DNA of 49,875 nt from NCBI GenBank assembly GCA_003158855.1, contig PMLJ01000024.1, forward strand, positions 19,150 to 69,024. Direction: 5' to 3'. This document shows positions 7,982-16,383 of the stretch, piece by piece. Both the position numbers and the translations under genes were made by a program. Numbering within the stretch: the first letter of the stretch is position 1; each line of letters opens with the position of its first letter. This stretch comes from Acidimicrobiaceae bacterium. GTDB taxonomy: Bacteria > Actinomycetota > Acidimicrobiia > Acidimicrobiales > RAAP-2. A model generated the notes under the pieces. It was not told where the DNA came from and made no database searches. It was given only the letters and a program-made list of their open reading frames with translations.

Positions 7982-9181
7982 TCACTCTTCGTCAATGGTG
8001 AACGGCGCATGCACCGCGCCGAGTTCAATGCCCGCCGAGTGCAGGTCGGGGCGCTCGCCGCGCGCGAATTGCGCCTTCAGGGCCGCGCGTTCCCAACGCT
8101 CCTCCACCTTCCCGAAACGCCAGAAAAGCAGGGCGAAGGCCCAGGCTCCGACGAACATCCCCACGATGACAAAACCGGCTTTGTTGATGTTGAAGGCTGA
8201 GGCGTAGTTCCAGAGTCCTCCCTTCAGATGGAGCTCTCCAGCGAGCACCTGCATCAACTCGAGAGTGCCGATGTAGACGGCGACCAAGACACTCAGCCCG
8301 GTGATGGCAATGTTGTAGTACACCTTGCGCACGGGCTTGGAAAAGGCCCAGCCGTAAGCGAAGTTCATGAACGATCCGTCGATGGTGTCGAGCAGGCTCA
8401 TGCCGGCGGCGAACAGGATCGGCAGGGAGAGGAGTGCCCAAAAGGGCAGGCCGAAAGCCACTGAGGTCCCGGCGAGCACCAGGAACGCGACTTCGGTGAA
8501 AGTGTCGAATCCCAGACCGAAGAGAACGCCGATTGGATACATCTTCCACGGGGCGTCGACAGAACGCGCGAGCGGACCGAAGAATCTCATCATGAACCCG
8601 CGCGCGTTTAGATGCTTCTCGAGTTCCGAATCGTCAAAACGGCCCTGACGCATTTGCACGAACAGTCGAATGATTCCCCAAAGGATTATCAGGTTCAAGG
8701 TCGCGATGAGATAGAGGAATCCGCCAGAGACCAGGGTTCCGACGAGCTGACCATAGTGGTGGAACGAGGAGTGCGTGTTCGAGATCTGGGATCCCAGAGC
8801 GCGAGCACTGAGACCCAGCAGTACCGTCAGAACGAAGACCACGGATGAGTGGCCGAGCGAGAAGAAGAAGCCGACCGACATGGGGCGTTTACCTTCGGAC
8901 ATGAACTTTCGCGTCGTGTTGTCAATCGCCGCTATGTGGTCGGCGTCAAAGGCGTGGCGCATCCCCAGGGTGTAGGCCAGCACGCCCGTCCCCACGCCAA
9001 ACATGTTCTTCGCGCCAATGCTGAAGTGACGCGCGGACGCAACGATCAACAAGGTGAAGCCGAGGATGTGAAGAAAGGCGATGAAGCCGAACATGCCGTA
9101 GAGCCTTCGCCACTCGGAAGGTGCAAACGAAGCGCGAACTCGATGGCGGAGCTTGGTCGGAGCTTGGGCCAAGGTGCTCAT
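7982..9181 (-). CDS. Nickel/cobalt permease, NiCoT family (HoxN/NixA type)
   Basis: Integral membrane protein that imports Ni2+ and/or Co2+. The signature RHAFDADHIAAIDN in an early helix carries the metal-binding His/Asp pattern HAxDADH. LGFDTFTE and AGMSLLDTIDGSFM are further NiCoT landmarks. There are about eight hydrophobic segments and a charged C-terminal tail. Cobalt would suit a cell with a B12-dependent mutase (icmF at 25.5 kb); nickel for urease or hydrogenase is equally possible and no such genes are in view. The start is ATG 9181. The 39-base gap upstream is too short for a cobalamin riboswitch, and I see no metal-operator dyad there. Confidence 0.92.
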   Translation of the reverse strand: MSTLAQAPTKLRHRVRASFAPSEWRRLYGMFGFIAFLHILGFTLLIVASARHFSIGAKNMFGVGTGVLAYTLGMRHAFDADHIAAIDNTTRKFMSEGKRPMSVGFFFSLGHSSVVFVLTVLLGLSARALGSQISNTHSSFHHYGQLVGTLVSGGFLYLIATLNLIILWGIIRLFVQMRQGRFDDSELEKHLNARGFMMRFFGPLARSVDAPWKMYPIGVLFGLGFDTFTEVAFLVLAGTSVAFGLPFWALLSLPILFAAGMSLLDTIDGSFMNFAYGWAFSKPVRKVYYNIAITGLSVLVAVYIGTLELMQVLAGELHLKGGLWNYASAFNINKAGFVIVGMFVGAWAFALLFWRFGKVEERWERAALKAQFARGERPDLHSAGIELGAVHAPFTIDEE

Positions 9182-9220
9182 AGGCGCTACCCTACTGGGA
9201 GTCCTTCCTAATAAGACGAC

Positions 9221-10159
9221 CTACGACACCGAGCGACTCATCCCGGAACGAAGGCCCCTCGCCACGAACGAATGCGCGATCTTCGCGGACGCCTCATCGA
9301 TCATCTCGTCGCCAAACATGAGTGCTCCGGTCCCCTTTTGCTCCGTCGCCACCTGGTACGCGTCAAGGATGTCGTAGGACTTGTCGAAAAGTGCCTGGCT
9401 CGGCGAGTACACCTCGTTGAGCACCAGGGCCTGGTCAGGCGTGAGCGCCCACTTGCCGTCGAATCCGTACGAGTAGGAAATTCCCGCCGCAAAGCGCAGG
9501 GCGTCGAGGTCTCGGACCTTCAAGAAGGGACCGTCGATGACCTGCACGCCGTTGGCCCGACCCGCCATCAGGATCTTGGCGAACACGTAGCTGAACGGGT
9601 TGGACGGGCCGTGGTGGATGGTTTCGTCGATGGTGGTGACGGGCATGCCAATGGACGCGCTGAAGTCGGCCGGGCCAAAGACGATGGTCTCGATCCGCCG
9701 CGACGCGGCGCAGATCTCCTCGACGTTGATGAGCCCGAGCGCCGATTCGATCTGGGCCTCGATGCCGATGTGGCCGACGGGGAGCCCGGAGTTCCTCTCG
9801 ATCTGGGTGAGCAGAAGGTCCATTGCGACCACGTCCGAGGCCCGCTCCACCTTGGGCATCATGATCTCGTCGAGGCGCGGGCCGGCGTTGCCCACGACCT
9901 CGATGACATCGCCGTAGGTCCACGGCGTGTCCCAGGCGTTCACCCGCACGCAGAGCACCCGGTCGCCCCACTCGAGGGTCCGTATGGCGTTCACCACCTT
10001 GGCACGGGCGGCCACCTTCTCATTGGGGGCAACCGAGTCTTCGAGGTCGAGGAAACTCATGTCGGCCGTTGCCGTCGGGGCTTTGGCGAGGAAGCGGTCT
10101 GACGATCCTGGCGTGGAGAGGCAGGAGCGACGAGGCAAGGAGCGTGAACGTTCGGACAT
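9221..10159 (-). CDS. HpcH/HpaI-family CoA-ester lyase (malyl-CoA / citryl-CoA lyase-like)
   Basis: TIM-barrel enzyme that cleaves or forms (S)-malyl-CoA, beta-methylmalyl-CoA or citramalyl-CoA using Mg2+. The early STPGSSDRFLAKA holds the CoA/carboxylate Arg. SFLDLEDSV is the classical strand-2 motif. MMPKVERASDV follows, and IEAQIESALGL carries the metal-binding Glu, with a metal-binding Asp further on. 312 residues is in the family range. The start ATG 10159 is chosen because the family's N-terminus begins just after it; the open frame upstream has no family similarity. It lies 39 bases upstream of the metal permease on the same strand. The exact substrate cannot be told from sequence. Confidence 0.88.
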   Translation of the reverse strand: MSERSRSLPRRSCLSTPGSSDRFLAKAPTATADMSFLDLEDSVAPNEKVAARAKVVNAIRTLEWGDRVLCVRVNAWDTPWTYGDVIEVVGNAGPRLDEIMMPKVERASDVVAMDLLLTQIERNSGLPVGHIGIEAQIESALGLINVEEICAASRRIETIVFGPADFSASIGMPVTTIDETIHHGPSNPFSYVFAKILMAGRANGVQVIDGPFLKVRDLDALRFAAGISYSYGFDGKWALTPDQALVLNEVYSPSQALFDKSYDILDAYQVATEQKGTGALMFGDEMIDEASAKIAHSFVARGLRSGMSRSVS

Positions 10160-10312
10160 GCCACGAGCATATTCTTGCGGGCCACATCGCCGGAATACGA
10201 CCGAGAGCGCCGTTGCAACCGCTGGATTCTTAGGCCTTGTGATCAGGTAATTTCCGACTTCCAACGCTTGTCCTTGCCTCCTCAGCCGTTCCGAGCCGGT
10301 AACCTTCACTAC

Positions 10313-11419
10313 GTGACTGACGTCGACCGCTTTGCGCTCCATTCGACGCTACGGCCAACTAGGGGACTTCAGCGGTTCCGGTGGATCAAGTCCGCTCTGG
10401 CTGTCGTCGCAGTGTGTTCCAGCACTGTGACTGTTTTCTCGCGTCCTGCTAGCGCCTCGTCAATCGCCGCCGATCGGGCCGAGGCGACCACGCTCTACAA
10501 CCAGATCCAGTCGATCAATGGGCGCGTGGAACTGCTCGGCCAGAAGTACGACCTGTCACGGATCAAGCTCGACAAGGTCAACAACGAAATCACCAACACC
10601 AAGGCCACCGTGACCCAAATCGAGAGCAGCGTCGCCAAGAGCAACAATCAGCTTCGCGCGGACGCCATCTTCGCGTACGTGACCAACGGAGCGGCGGCGA
10701 GCAATAACCCTCTCTTCTCCTCGAACGCCTCGAACATCGGGGCCACGAACGTGTACAACCAGCTCGCCGAGGGTAACATCAGCTCGACGATCGCGAGTCT
10801 GAAGAACTACAAGATCGAGTTGACCCAGGAGAAGAGCATCCTCGCCAATGAGGATGCCCGCGCCCGCGCCGCCGCGGTGGCTTCCGCGTCGTCGTTCCAC
10901 AAGGCGAAGCTCCTCCAGTCGACGCTGAAGCGCACGCTCGGCCAGGTAAAGGGAAAGATTGCGACCTACGTGGCCGAAGTCGCCGCCGCTGCGGCGGCGA
11001 AGGCTGCGGGCACGCTGCACTCGGCCAAGCCCCAAAAGGGCTTCCCCGCACCTCCGGGGGACTCGCGCGCCGCGATCGCCATCCAGGCCGCCGAGAGTTA
11101 CATCGGGACTTGGTACTGCTGGGGCGGCGCGTCGAGAAGCTGCGTCGACTGCTCGGGGCTCACCATGTTGGCGTACGAGGCGGCGGGCATCTCCTTTCCC
11201 CACTATTCGGGAGCGCAGTACCAGGACACCATGCGCGTACCGCTCTACGACATCCAGCCTGGTGACCTTCTCTTTTACGGCTACAACGGCGACGAGCACG
11301 TTGCTATGTACGTGGGTCACGGCGACATGATCGAGGCCGAGATGACCGGAACACGCGTTCATATCGTGCCCATCCGGCTTGGGTACGGGTTCGCTGGCCT
11401 AGGTCGCCCGCGAGCCTAG
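10313..11419 (+). CDS. Secreted NlpC/P60 peptidoglycan endopeptidase with N-terminal coiled coil
   Basis: Cell-wall hydrolase of the RipA type, cutting D-Glu to diaminopimelate bonds. From GTG 10313 the order is: a basic N-terminus, a hydrophobic helix (about 26-44) and an ASA-S signal cleavage site; a long helical coiled-coil region (about 50-235) typical of autoinhibitory or FtsX-dependent arms; a Lys/Pro linker; then the NlpC/P60 domain (about 250-368). The catalytic Cys280 is in DCSGL and the catalytic His329 is in DEHVAMYVGHG. The frame is open further upstream, but only this start gives a proper signal peptide. It is followed after 2 bases by the Lgt-like membrane protein, so they form an operon. 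Confidence 0.92.
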   Translation: MTDVDRFALHSTLRPTRGLQRFRWIKSALAVVAVCSSTVTVFSRPASASSIAADRAEATTLYNQIQSINGRVELLGQKYDLSRIKLDKVNNEITNTKATVTQIESSVAKSNNQLRADAIFAYVTNGAAASNNPLFSSNASNIGATNVYNQLAEGNISSTIASLKNYKIELTQEKSILANEDARARAAAVASASSFHKAKLLQSTLKRTLGQVKGKIATYVAEVAAAAAAKAAGTLHSAKPQKGFPAPPGDSRAAIAIQAAESYIGTWYCWGGASRSCVDCSGLTMLAYEAAGISFPHYSGAQYQDTMRVPLYDIQPGDLLFYGYNGDEHVAMYVGHGDMIEAEMTGTRVHIVPIRLGYGFAGLGRPRA

Positions 11420-11421
11420 GT

Positions 11422-12186
11422 GTGTCGGGCGTACCAACTTCAGTACATCTAGGGCCCCTGGTCTTTCATCTCTACGGCTTCGGCCTCGCGATCGCCGCCT
11501 ACGTCGCCTACGTCTACTCTCGTCGTCGGCTGCACCATGACGGATTCAGCACCGAGCCCTTCGGCAAGTTCGCAGCTGCCCTCGTGGTGAGCGGTCTGGT
11601 AGGGGCGCGCCTGGCCAATATCGCCACCAACTGGTCGTACTACTCCGGACACCCGGCTCGCTGGATTGCCGTGTGGCAGGGGGGGCTCGCGAGCTTCGGC
11701 GGGATCGCCCTCGCCCTTCCCGTCGGCATCTACCTGCAGCGCCGCTGGTGGCCAATGGGTTCGCTGACCCGGTTCACCGACGCGCTGATCCCCGCGCTCA
11801 TTGCCGGCTGGGCCCTCGGCCGAGTGCTCGGCCCCCAGTTCATGGTTGACGGTGGCGGTCACGTAACCCGGCAGTGGTTCGGACTTCACTACGCGGGCCA
11901 GGTTGGCAAGCGGGTTCCGGTTCCGCTCATCCAGGGCGCGGAGGACGGGCTGCTGTGGCTCGGGCTGCTGTGGACCGAGAGAAAGTGGACTCGCCGCTTC
12001 AGCGGCGCCATCTCGGGAATTGCGATGATCGCCTGGGGTCTCGTGAGGGCCGGCGACGAGCACTGGCTGCTCGGCGAGCAGTCCCACAGCGGGTCGCTCG
12101 GCGTTCAAGTCGCCGGTCTGGTCCTCGCCCTTGGGGGACTTCTTCTGCTGCTCATACGGCGCCGGGATCCGGTCGCTGCCGCGTAG
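11422..12186 (+). CDS. Divergent Lgt-like membrane protein (prolipoprotein diacylglyceryl transferase fold), probably altered active site
   Basis: 254 residues with about seven membrane helices in the Lgt arrangement. The N-terminal LVFHLYGFGLAIA, GLVGARLA, the WQGG and FGG stretch, and GRVLG all align with Lgt landmarks. Key residues differ. The position of the Lgt His (normally in a FHGG or SHGG context, E. coli His103) is Phe92 here. After the conserved Arg134 (E. coli Arg143) the GN of GRxGN and the following Glu are missing. It is therefore either an inactive paralogue or an enzyme with another acceptor. GTG start at 11422, 2 bases after the NlpC/P60 stop. It is not likely to be the cell's main Lgt. 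Confidence 0.75.
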   Translation: MSGVPTSVHLGPLVFHLYGFGLAIAAYVAYVYSRRRLHHDGFSTEPFGKFAAALVVSGLVGARLANIATNWSYYSGHPARWIAVWQGGLASFGGIALALPVGIYLQRRWWPMGSLTRFTDALIPALIAGWALGRVLGPQFMVDGGGHVTRQWFGLHYAGQVGKRVPVPLIQGAEDGLLWLGLLWTERKWTRRFSGAISGIAMIAWGLVRAGDEHWLLGEQSHSGSLGVQVAGLVLALGGLLLLLIRRRDPVAAA

Positions 12187-12403
12187 TCGAATGCTGACCA
12201 ACTCGAACTCTCTGGGAAACAAAACTCGAAGTGCAGTCCGGGACGAACCATCTGAGCGACTTCGCCCTCGCGAGCGGACGGCCGTCCGCCCCCGGACGTG
12301 GCAGTGGTGCCCGGGTGGTGTCGCCCCCCTCGAGCGCGTCGACGGAGCGACCTTGACCGCGAGGATCCGAAGGGCTGAGGTAGGCCTCAACCTTGGTTGA
12401 GGC
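12187..12403. other. Convergent intergenic gap with palindrome
   Basis: No gene. A perfect 16-base palindrome, GCGGACGGCCGTCCGC, lies at 12274-12289, about 90 bases past the stop of the Lgt-like gene. A second hairpin lies at 12380-12407 (separate entry). Confidence 0.55.
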
Positions 12404-12407
12404 CTAC
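12380..12407. terminator. Perfect 13-bp inverted repeat at convergent gene ends
   Basis: Arms 12380-12392 (GTAGGCCTCAACC) and 12395-12407 (GGTTGAGGCCTAC) pair perfectly around a two-base loop. It overlaps the stop codon (TAG on the minus strand, 12404-12406) of the SRPBCC gene. There is no flanking T-run. The position between convergent genes suggests a bidirectional U-less terminator. Confidence 0.6.
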
Positions 12408-12862
12408 TCCGAACCCCCTTCGAGCAGGTTCCGGAGATTCTCGAGCAAGGGTGGCCATCCCTCGCGCACGAGAGCAAGCACCGTGCTTTCATCGTCGAAG
12501 CCGTCGTGCAGAACGGTGAGCGCGGCGAGCGCTTCTCGACGACGCAGCGTATACGTGACCCTGGAGCGAGGTTCCTTGGAAATGACTTGTTGGATCTCTT
12601 GACTGATGCCATTTCGCGTCGACATCGCTTCGGTCATGGTGTGCCAGGCGTAGCTGAGTTCCTTCGCGGGCTCGTAGGCCAGGACCACCTGATCGGCGTC
12701 CTCAATCACTACGCCCTGGCTGATCCACGTCATCGTGGAGCCCACGTTCCAATCGGTTTGAAACTCGGTGCCCCACCATTTTCGAGTGAAGCGCGGTTTA
12801 GTCAGCGCGGCCCATATCTCCTCGGGTGTCGCTCCAATGCTGATCGTGTACTCGACTTGCAT
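12404..12862 (-). CDS. SRPBCC / AHSA1-like domain protein
   Basis: 152 residues, one START/Bet v1-like helix-grip fold. Family landmarks are the N-terminal VEYTISIGATPEEIWAALT, followed by KWWGTEF, a central beta-rich stretch, and the C-terminal helix GWPPLLENLRNLLE. Such proteins bind small hydrophobic ligands; the role here is unknown. ATG start at 12862. No operon partner: upstream is the pseudogene region and downstream the convergent Lgt-like gene. Confidence 0.85.
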   Translation of the reverse strand: MQVEYTISIGATPEEIWAALTKPRFTRKWWGTEFQTDWNVGSTMTWISQGVVIEDADQVVLAYEPAKELSYAWHTMTEAMSTRNGISQEIQQVISKEPRSRVTYTLRRREALAALTVLHDGFDDESTVLALVREGWPPLLENLRNLLEGGSE

Positions 12863-12937
12863 GGGCGAAGTTTAAGACCCGCCGTGATGAATTCCTAGCG
12901 AGTGGTTCGCCGCTCTTCGTGAAGCAGGGGCTTGCAT

Positions 12938-13330
12938 TCATTCGCGAGAAGTTGCGTGCCCCAACGCCCCATAATGGAGTCCAACCACATCGGTTACGAA
13001 AGCCCTGGTCTCGACCAGATAGCGTTTCGAGCTCTCTCCGAGACCGCTGAAGAGCGCGATCCCTCATCCCAGACTCACTGGACTCACGTATGGGCGAAGT
13101 TTCTCAATGGGCCCGAGGCGCCTGAAGTTCTGGGCCAGCGTGGGGCTTTCGAGCATGAGGAGGTCGCTTCGCGGTTCGCTCGCCAGTTGCGACATCTCCC
13201 GGCGACGTCGCCGCCGACGAGTCTCGAATCCGCCCAATTCGCCTCCTCGAGACTCGTCGAGACGACGGTCTTCGTCGCGTCATTGGCCCAGCGCGAATGA
13301 TCGATATCGTGCTTCGTGGTCTTGGGGGTA
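12938..13330 (-). pseudogene. Dihydrofolate-reductase-like (RibD C-terminal domain) pseudogene
   Basis: Reading the minus strand, conserved pieces of the RibD_C/DHFR-like family appear in order but in different frames. First comes TKTVVSTSLEEANWADSRL with VGGDVA. After a frame change near 13200 comes EMSQLASEPRSDLLMLESP, then RRLGPIEKLRPYVSPVSLG, an in-frame TGA at 13064-13066, and finally ALFSGLGESSKRYLVETRAF and VVGLHYG. Intact relatives have Ser-Gly at the stop, so a single C-to-G change could have made the TGA. The 5' part (possibly GSRTY near 13340) is too degraded to delimit. The gene is clearly dead: at least one frameshift plus one nonsense codon. Bases 12863-12937 hold nothing else. 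Confidence 0.72.
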
Positions 13331-13472
13331 CGTCCGAGAGCCTGATCGGTCCATCTCACCGTGCGGCCCAGCGGCGAACTCATCGGGCGAGACACGCATC
13401 AGCAGAACAGCCCTCCGCGTCCGTCGATTGCACGTCCCGCCAGACCTTCCTTTCGCCCGTATTCTCGAGGGA

Positions 13473-14129
13473 ATGGATGCCACGCCACGAGATCTCGCCC
13501 GACGCCGCACGACGCCGCGAATCATCTCCGACGTCGTGATGGCGGCATTGGTTTCCTTTCTGCTCTGGCCCACCATCGTCGGCGCAGCGGGATCATCCCC
13601 GGGCAGCCTGCACCAGACCAGCACCAAGCCGAGTTTCAGTGTTGGACTTGATACTCAGATGAGGACTCTCTGGAGGGCGATTGAGGCTGATGCGCCGGCG
13701 CTTGGCAAAACCGTCTTCTTTCCCCGCGGGGCCTATCTCCAGATGAAGGCCGGGACGATTGTCGATCCGAGCGGCGACTACACCAGCAGGCTCATCGGGT
13801 TCTTCGATCTCGATCTCGCGGCGTATCACCAAACGATCGACGTTCCCAGGGCTGCGACGTTTCTGCGGGTTGGCGTGAACCCGGCCGACGCCGCTTGGAT
13901 CCCTGCGGGCGCGTGCGAGAACAAGATTGGCTACTGGCACGTTCCCGGCGTGCGGCTCGTCTTCGAGAAGGGCGGCAAGGTCGAGTCGGTCGAAGTGGCG
14001 TCGCTGATCTCGTGGCGTGGGGTTTGGTACGTCGTCCACTTGGGTCCCAATCCACGTCCGACCGACGTGGGCACCGTCGATGGTTTGGTCACAGGGCCGG
14101 GCCGTCCCGGTCCGGCGGGTGGTTGCTAG
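13473..14129 (+). CDS. Secreted hypothetical protein
   Basis: 219 residues with a twin-Arg-like basic N-terminus, a hydrophobic signal segment (about 20-38) and an AAG cleavage region. The mature part has KTVFFPRGAYLQMK and WHVPGVRLVF, and ends in a Pro/Gly tail. No catalytic motif or known domain recognised. The start is the ATG at 13473, which gives the signal peptide; GAGG sits very close to it, so the exact start is uncertain. The stop overlaps that of the convergent CapA-like gene (CTAG at 14126-14129). Both its neighbours on the other strand are envelope proteins, so a surface role is plausible, but unknown. Confidence 0.7.
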   Translation: MDATPRDLARRRTTPRIISDVVMAALVSFLLWPTIVGAAGSSPGSLHQTSTKPSFSVGLDTQMRTLWRAIEADAPALGKTVFFPRGAYLQMKAGTIVDPSGDYTSRLIGFFDLDLAAYHQTIDVPRAATFLRVGVNPADAAWIPAGACENKIGYWHVPGVRLVFEKGGKVESVEVASLISWRGVWYVVHLGPNPRPTDVGTVDGLVTGPGRPGPAGGC

Positions 14130-15280
14130 CGAGCCAGCCGTTCGATCGATCCATTGGCCGCAATGATGGCTGCGTCGGCACCGAAATCCTCCTTCGACAA
14201 CTGGTTCACGAAAACTGCGGAGGCGTCGGTCGGATCAACGAAGGGCTGACCTGCGGAGGTGAGGCGCACCGACGTGAAATGTCCCGAGACGAATGTCCCG
14301 GTCGAGGTCAGCGTCACGTGCAGGATCACCGAGAGATCCAGGTCACCGGCCGCCGAGAAATTCTCGAAGTTGGCGAAGTCGCCCAGGCTGTAGGCAATGA
14401 GATGTCCCCGGTACCACTCCATTCCGCGAAGCACGTGGGGGCCGCTGGCGATCACCAGCCCGGCGCCGTCATTGATGGCAGCGTGGGCGAACGCGTACGG
14501 ATTGCCCCGGTCTTCTCCCACGTAGGTCTCGGTCTGGCGCGTCACGTGATCCGCCTGCTCGCCTTCGGCTCCGGCGTGCATGTACACGACCACCACGTTC
14601 GCCAATTGCTTGGCCTTCGCGATCAACCTGGCCGCCGCGGGGAAGTTGAGCAGATCGTTGGTGTTGAAATAAGGCGCAAAGTCCACGAAAGCCACTCTTA
14701 CGGTGCCGTCGCTCACGACACCGATCTGACCGGGAAGACCGGCCTGGGCGATGCCTGCCGCGCTCAGGGCCTTGGAGGTGTCGATAGCGCCCTCTTCGCC
14801 AAAGTCATGGGAGTGGTTGTTCGCGCTGTTGAGGATGGTGAAGCCCACCGCGCGATACACCGAGGCGAAGGCCGTGGGTGCTCGAAACGCGTAACACTCG
14901 GACGAGGCCGGTGCGCACTTCGACGTCGTCGCGTTGGTGAGCGTTCCTTCAAGGTTCCCGAAGACGATCGGGGCCGCCAACGCGGCCCTGATCGGCTGAA
15001 GGTACCGGATGGGATTCGAAGGAACGTCCGGAGTGTTTCCGAGTTCGGTGTCTCCGACGGCCGAGAGGGTGACCGTCGGCGGAACTGTCGTGGTCGTGGT
15101 GAGCGCCAAAGACGTGGTTGTCGTCGACGGAGTCGGCGCTGACGATGAGTGAACGGAAATGGCGATGCCCGCGCCGGTGAATGCCGCCAAGATCAGCGTC
15201 GGCGCGAGCCAAAGGGCCAACCGGCGCCGCGAAGGGTCACCGTCACGCCCTCGGCCCTTGCCGCCATTCGTGCCTACCAC
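14126..15280 (-). CDS. CapA-family protein (metallophosphatase-like, poly-gamma-glutamate/capsule type)
   Basis: Calcineurin-like fold protein anchored by an N-terminal helix (about 15-36) with a Ser/Thr-rich linker. Motifs in order: SAVGDTELGN (metal Asp), FGNLEGTLT, NSANNHSHDFGEEG (Asn/His metal site), VVVYMHAGAE (His), ASGPHVLRGME and YSLGDFANF. All the usual metal ligands of the CapA family seem present. Family members act in capsule poly-gamma-glutamate or wall metabolism outside the cell; the substrate here is unknown. The GTG start at 15280 lies inside the 3' end of the upstream gene (7-base overlap), so translation is coupled. Confidence 0.85.
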   Translation of the reverse strand: MVGTNGGKGRGRDGDPSRRRLALWLAPTLILAAFTGAGIAISVHSSSAPTPSTTTTSLALTTTTTVPPTVTLSAVGDTELGNTPDVPSNPIRYLQPIRAALAAPIVFGNLEGTLTNATTSKCAPASSECYAFRAPTAFASVYRAVGFTILNSANNHSHDFGEEGAIDTSKALSAAGIAQAGLPGQIGVVSDGTVRVAFVDFAPYFNTNDLLNFPAAARLIAKAKQLANVVVVYMHAGAEGEQADHVTRQTETYVGEDRGNPYAFAHAAINDGAGLVIASGPHVLRGMEWYRGHLIAYSLGDFANFENFSAAGDLDLSVILHVTLTSTGTFVSGHFTSVRLTSAGQPFVDPTDASAVFVNQLSKEDFGADAAIIAANGSIERLAR

Positions 15281-16293
15281 GGCTGAGCCTCCCCGGGCCT
15301 CTCGGTTTCGAAGACCGCGAAGAAGTCCTTGGTGCTCGGATAGAGGAATCTGTGCGAGATCTGGTTCGGATTGGGAACGTCGAGGGAGGGGTCCTTGGCA
15401 CCCGCGCCCGCGTACGTGACGAAGATCGGCCATTCGGGGTTGATGTCGAGTTGCATCGCGCGCACCACGTGAAGGCCGACCAGTATCGACGCCAACGATT
15501 GAGCCGTGACGTCGGAGGCCGCGACGTAGATCAGATTGCCGTTCGCGTCAACGCCGAGCGCCGTGCGCCACACGGCGGGAAGTCCGTGCAACGTGATTCC
15601 CCAAAGCGCGTTGTCCGGCGCCGTAGGAGCCGCGACCGAGTCGTTGACCAAGAGCGCCAGGTTCTGGCGGGCCATGACGACCATCGGTCCCGGACGGGGT
15701 CCCCCGGTCCAAGCCAGGACGTCGACGGTGCCGTTGGTGTAGCGAACGACCGTCGCCTCGCCCTTCACCATTGGAAAGTAGAGGGTGTGATTGGCGTAGA
15801 AGCCGGCCGACCCATCCTTCTCGTAGAAGCCCGAGTTGAAGGTGGCGAGCAGTCTCGGGTAGGCCGACGGCGGCACCATCTCGGGGCCCCGCGCAAGCGC
15901 ACTCGGACCGGGTCCTTCGTAACCGGGATAGAGGGCGAGGTCCGTTGACGAGGTTCGTATCCAAGCGGCGTAGGCAGTGATCGCCGGTTGGGTCGGAATC
16001 GGGTCGAATGACGCCGTATAGATCGAGGCCAACGCCCCCGACCACGTGTCCTGCGCCTTCCATGGCACGCAGTCGTTCCTAAGGGTTGAGGTCGTGGTGG
16101 ATGAGCCCGTGTCTCCAGCGCGTGCGCAGGAGTTCGGAGGGGCCACGATGGTGGTGGTAGTTGTGGTCGCGATCGCCGCGGACGTCGTCGTCGTCGTCGA
16201 ACGGGTTGCGGCCGATTGACGGTAGTGCCACAACGCCCCTCCAACGAGCATCACCGCGACGACAAGAATCGCGACCTTACGTAGTATCCTCAC
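15274..16293 (-). CDS. Secreted phosphodiester glycosidase-like protein (NAGPA/DUF2233 domain)
   Basis: 339 residues. An N-terminal membrane helix or signal anchor (about 5-22) is followed by a Thr-rich low-complexity linker (about 32-75), then the globular domain. The family pattern is visible in LLATFNSGFY, GEATVVRYTNGTVDVLAW, WRTALGVDANGNLIYVAA and AMQLDINPEW. These match proteins that cleave GlcNAc-1-phosphodiesters or are annotated exopolysaccharide phosphodiester glycosidases. The usual Asp-Gly-Gly after MxLD is replaced by Ile-Asn-Pro, so activity may differ. Its last codons overlap the start of the CapA-like gene, so the pair is co-expressed at the cell surface. Confidence 0.75.
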   Translation of the reverse strand: MRILRKVAILVVAVMLVGGALWHYRQSAATRSTTTTTSAAIATTTTTTIVAPPNSCARAGDTGSSTTTSTLRNDCVPWKAQDTWSGALASIYTASFDPIPTQPAITAYAAWIRTSSTDLALYPGYEGPGPSALARGPEMVPPSAYPRLLATFNSGFYEKDGSAGFYANHTLYFPMVKGEATVVRYTNGTVDVLAWTGGPRPGPMVVMARQNLALLVNDSVAAPTAPDNALWGITLHGLPAVWRTALGVDANGNLIYVAASDVTAQSLASILVGLHVVRAMQLDINPEWPIFVTYAGAGAKDPSLDVPNPNQISHRFLYPSTKDFFAVFETERPGEAQPW

Positions 16294-16335
16294 TCGCGCA
16301 GTTTCCCACTCATCATGCGAAGCAGGGGGACTTCA

Positions 16336-16354
16336 CTCTCCGCTAGGCGGAGAG
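16336..16354. terminator. 8-bp inverted repeat between minus-strand genes
   Basis: CTCTCCGC (16336-16343), loop TAG, GCGGAGAG (16347-16354). It lies about 30 bases past the stop of the PemK-like gene (16384) and about 43 bases before the start of the phosphodiester glycosidase gene (16293). There is no T-run. It is the right place for a terminator of the upstream operon. Confidence 0.5.
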
Positions 16355-16383
16355 CACCCTCCAAAGCGTGATGGAATGCCCCG

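Noticed and set aside
9182-9220. Cobalamin riboswitch before the NiCoT permease
   Set aside because: The gap is 39 bases, too short, and no B12-box was seen.
10160-10312. Possible ydaO (c-di-AMP) riboswitch before the NlpC/P60 gene
   Set aside because: Actinobacterial NlpC/P60 genes often have one, but the conserved blocks are not present in this short divergent gap.
12861-13102. Exact 13-base repeat ATGGGCGAAGTTT at 12861 and 13090
   Set aside because: Only two copies, one inside the pseudogene; could be chance.
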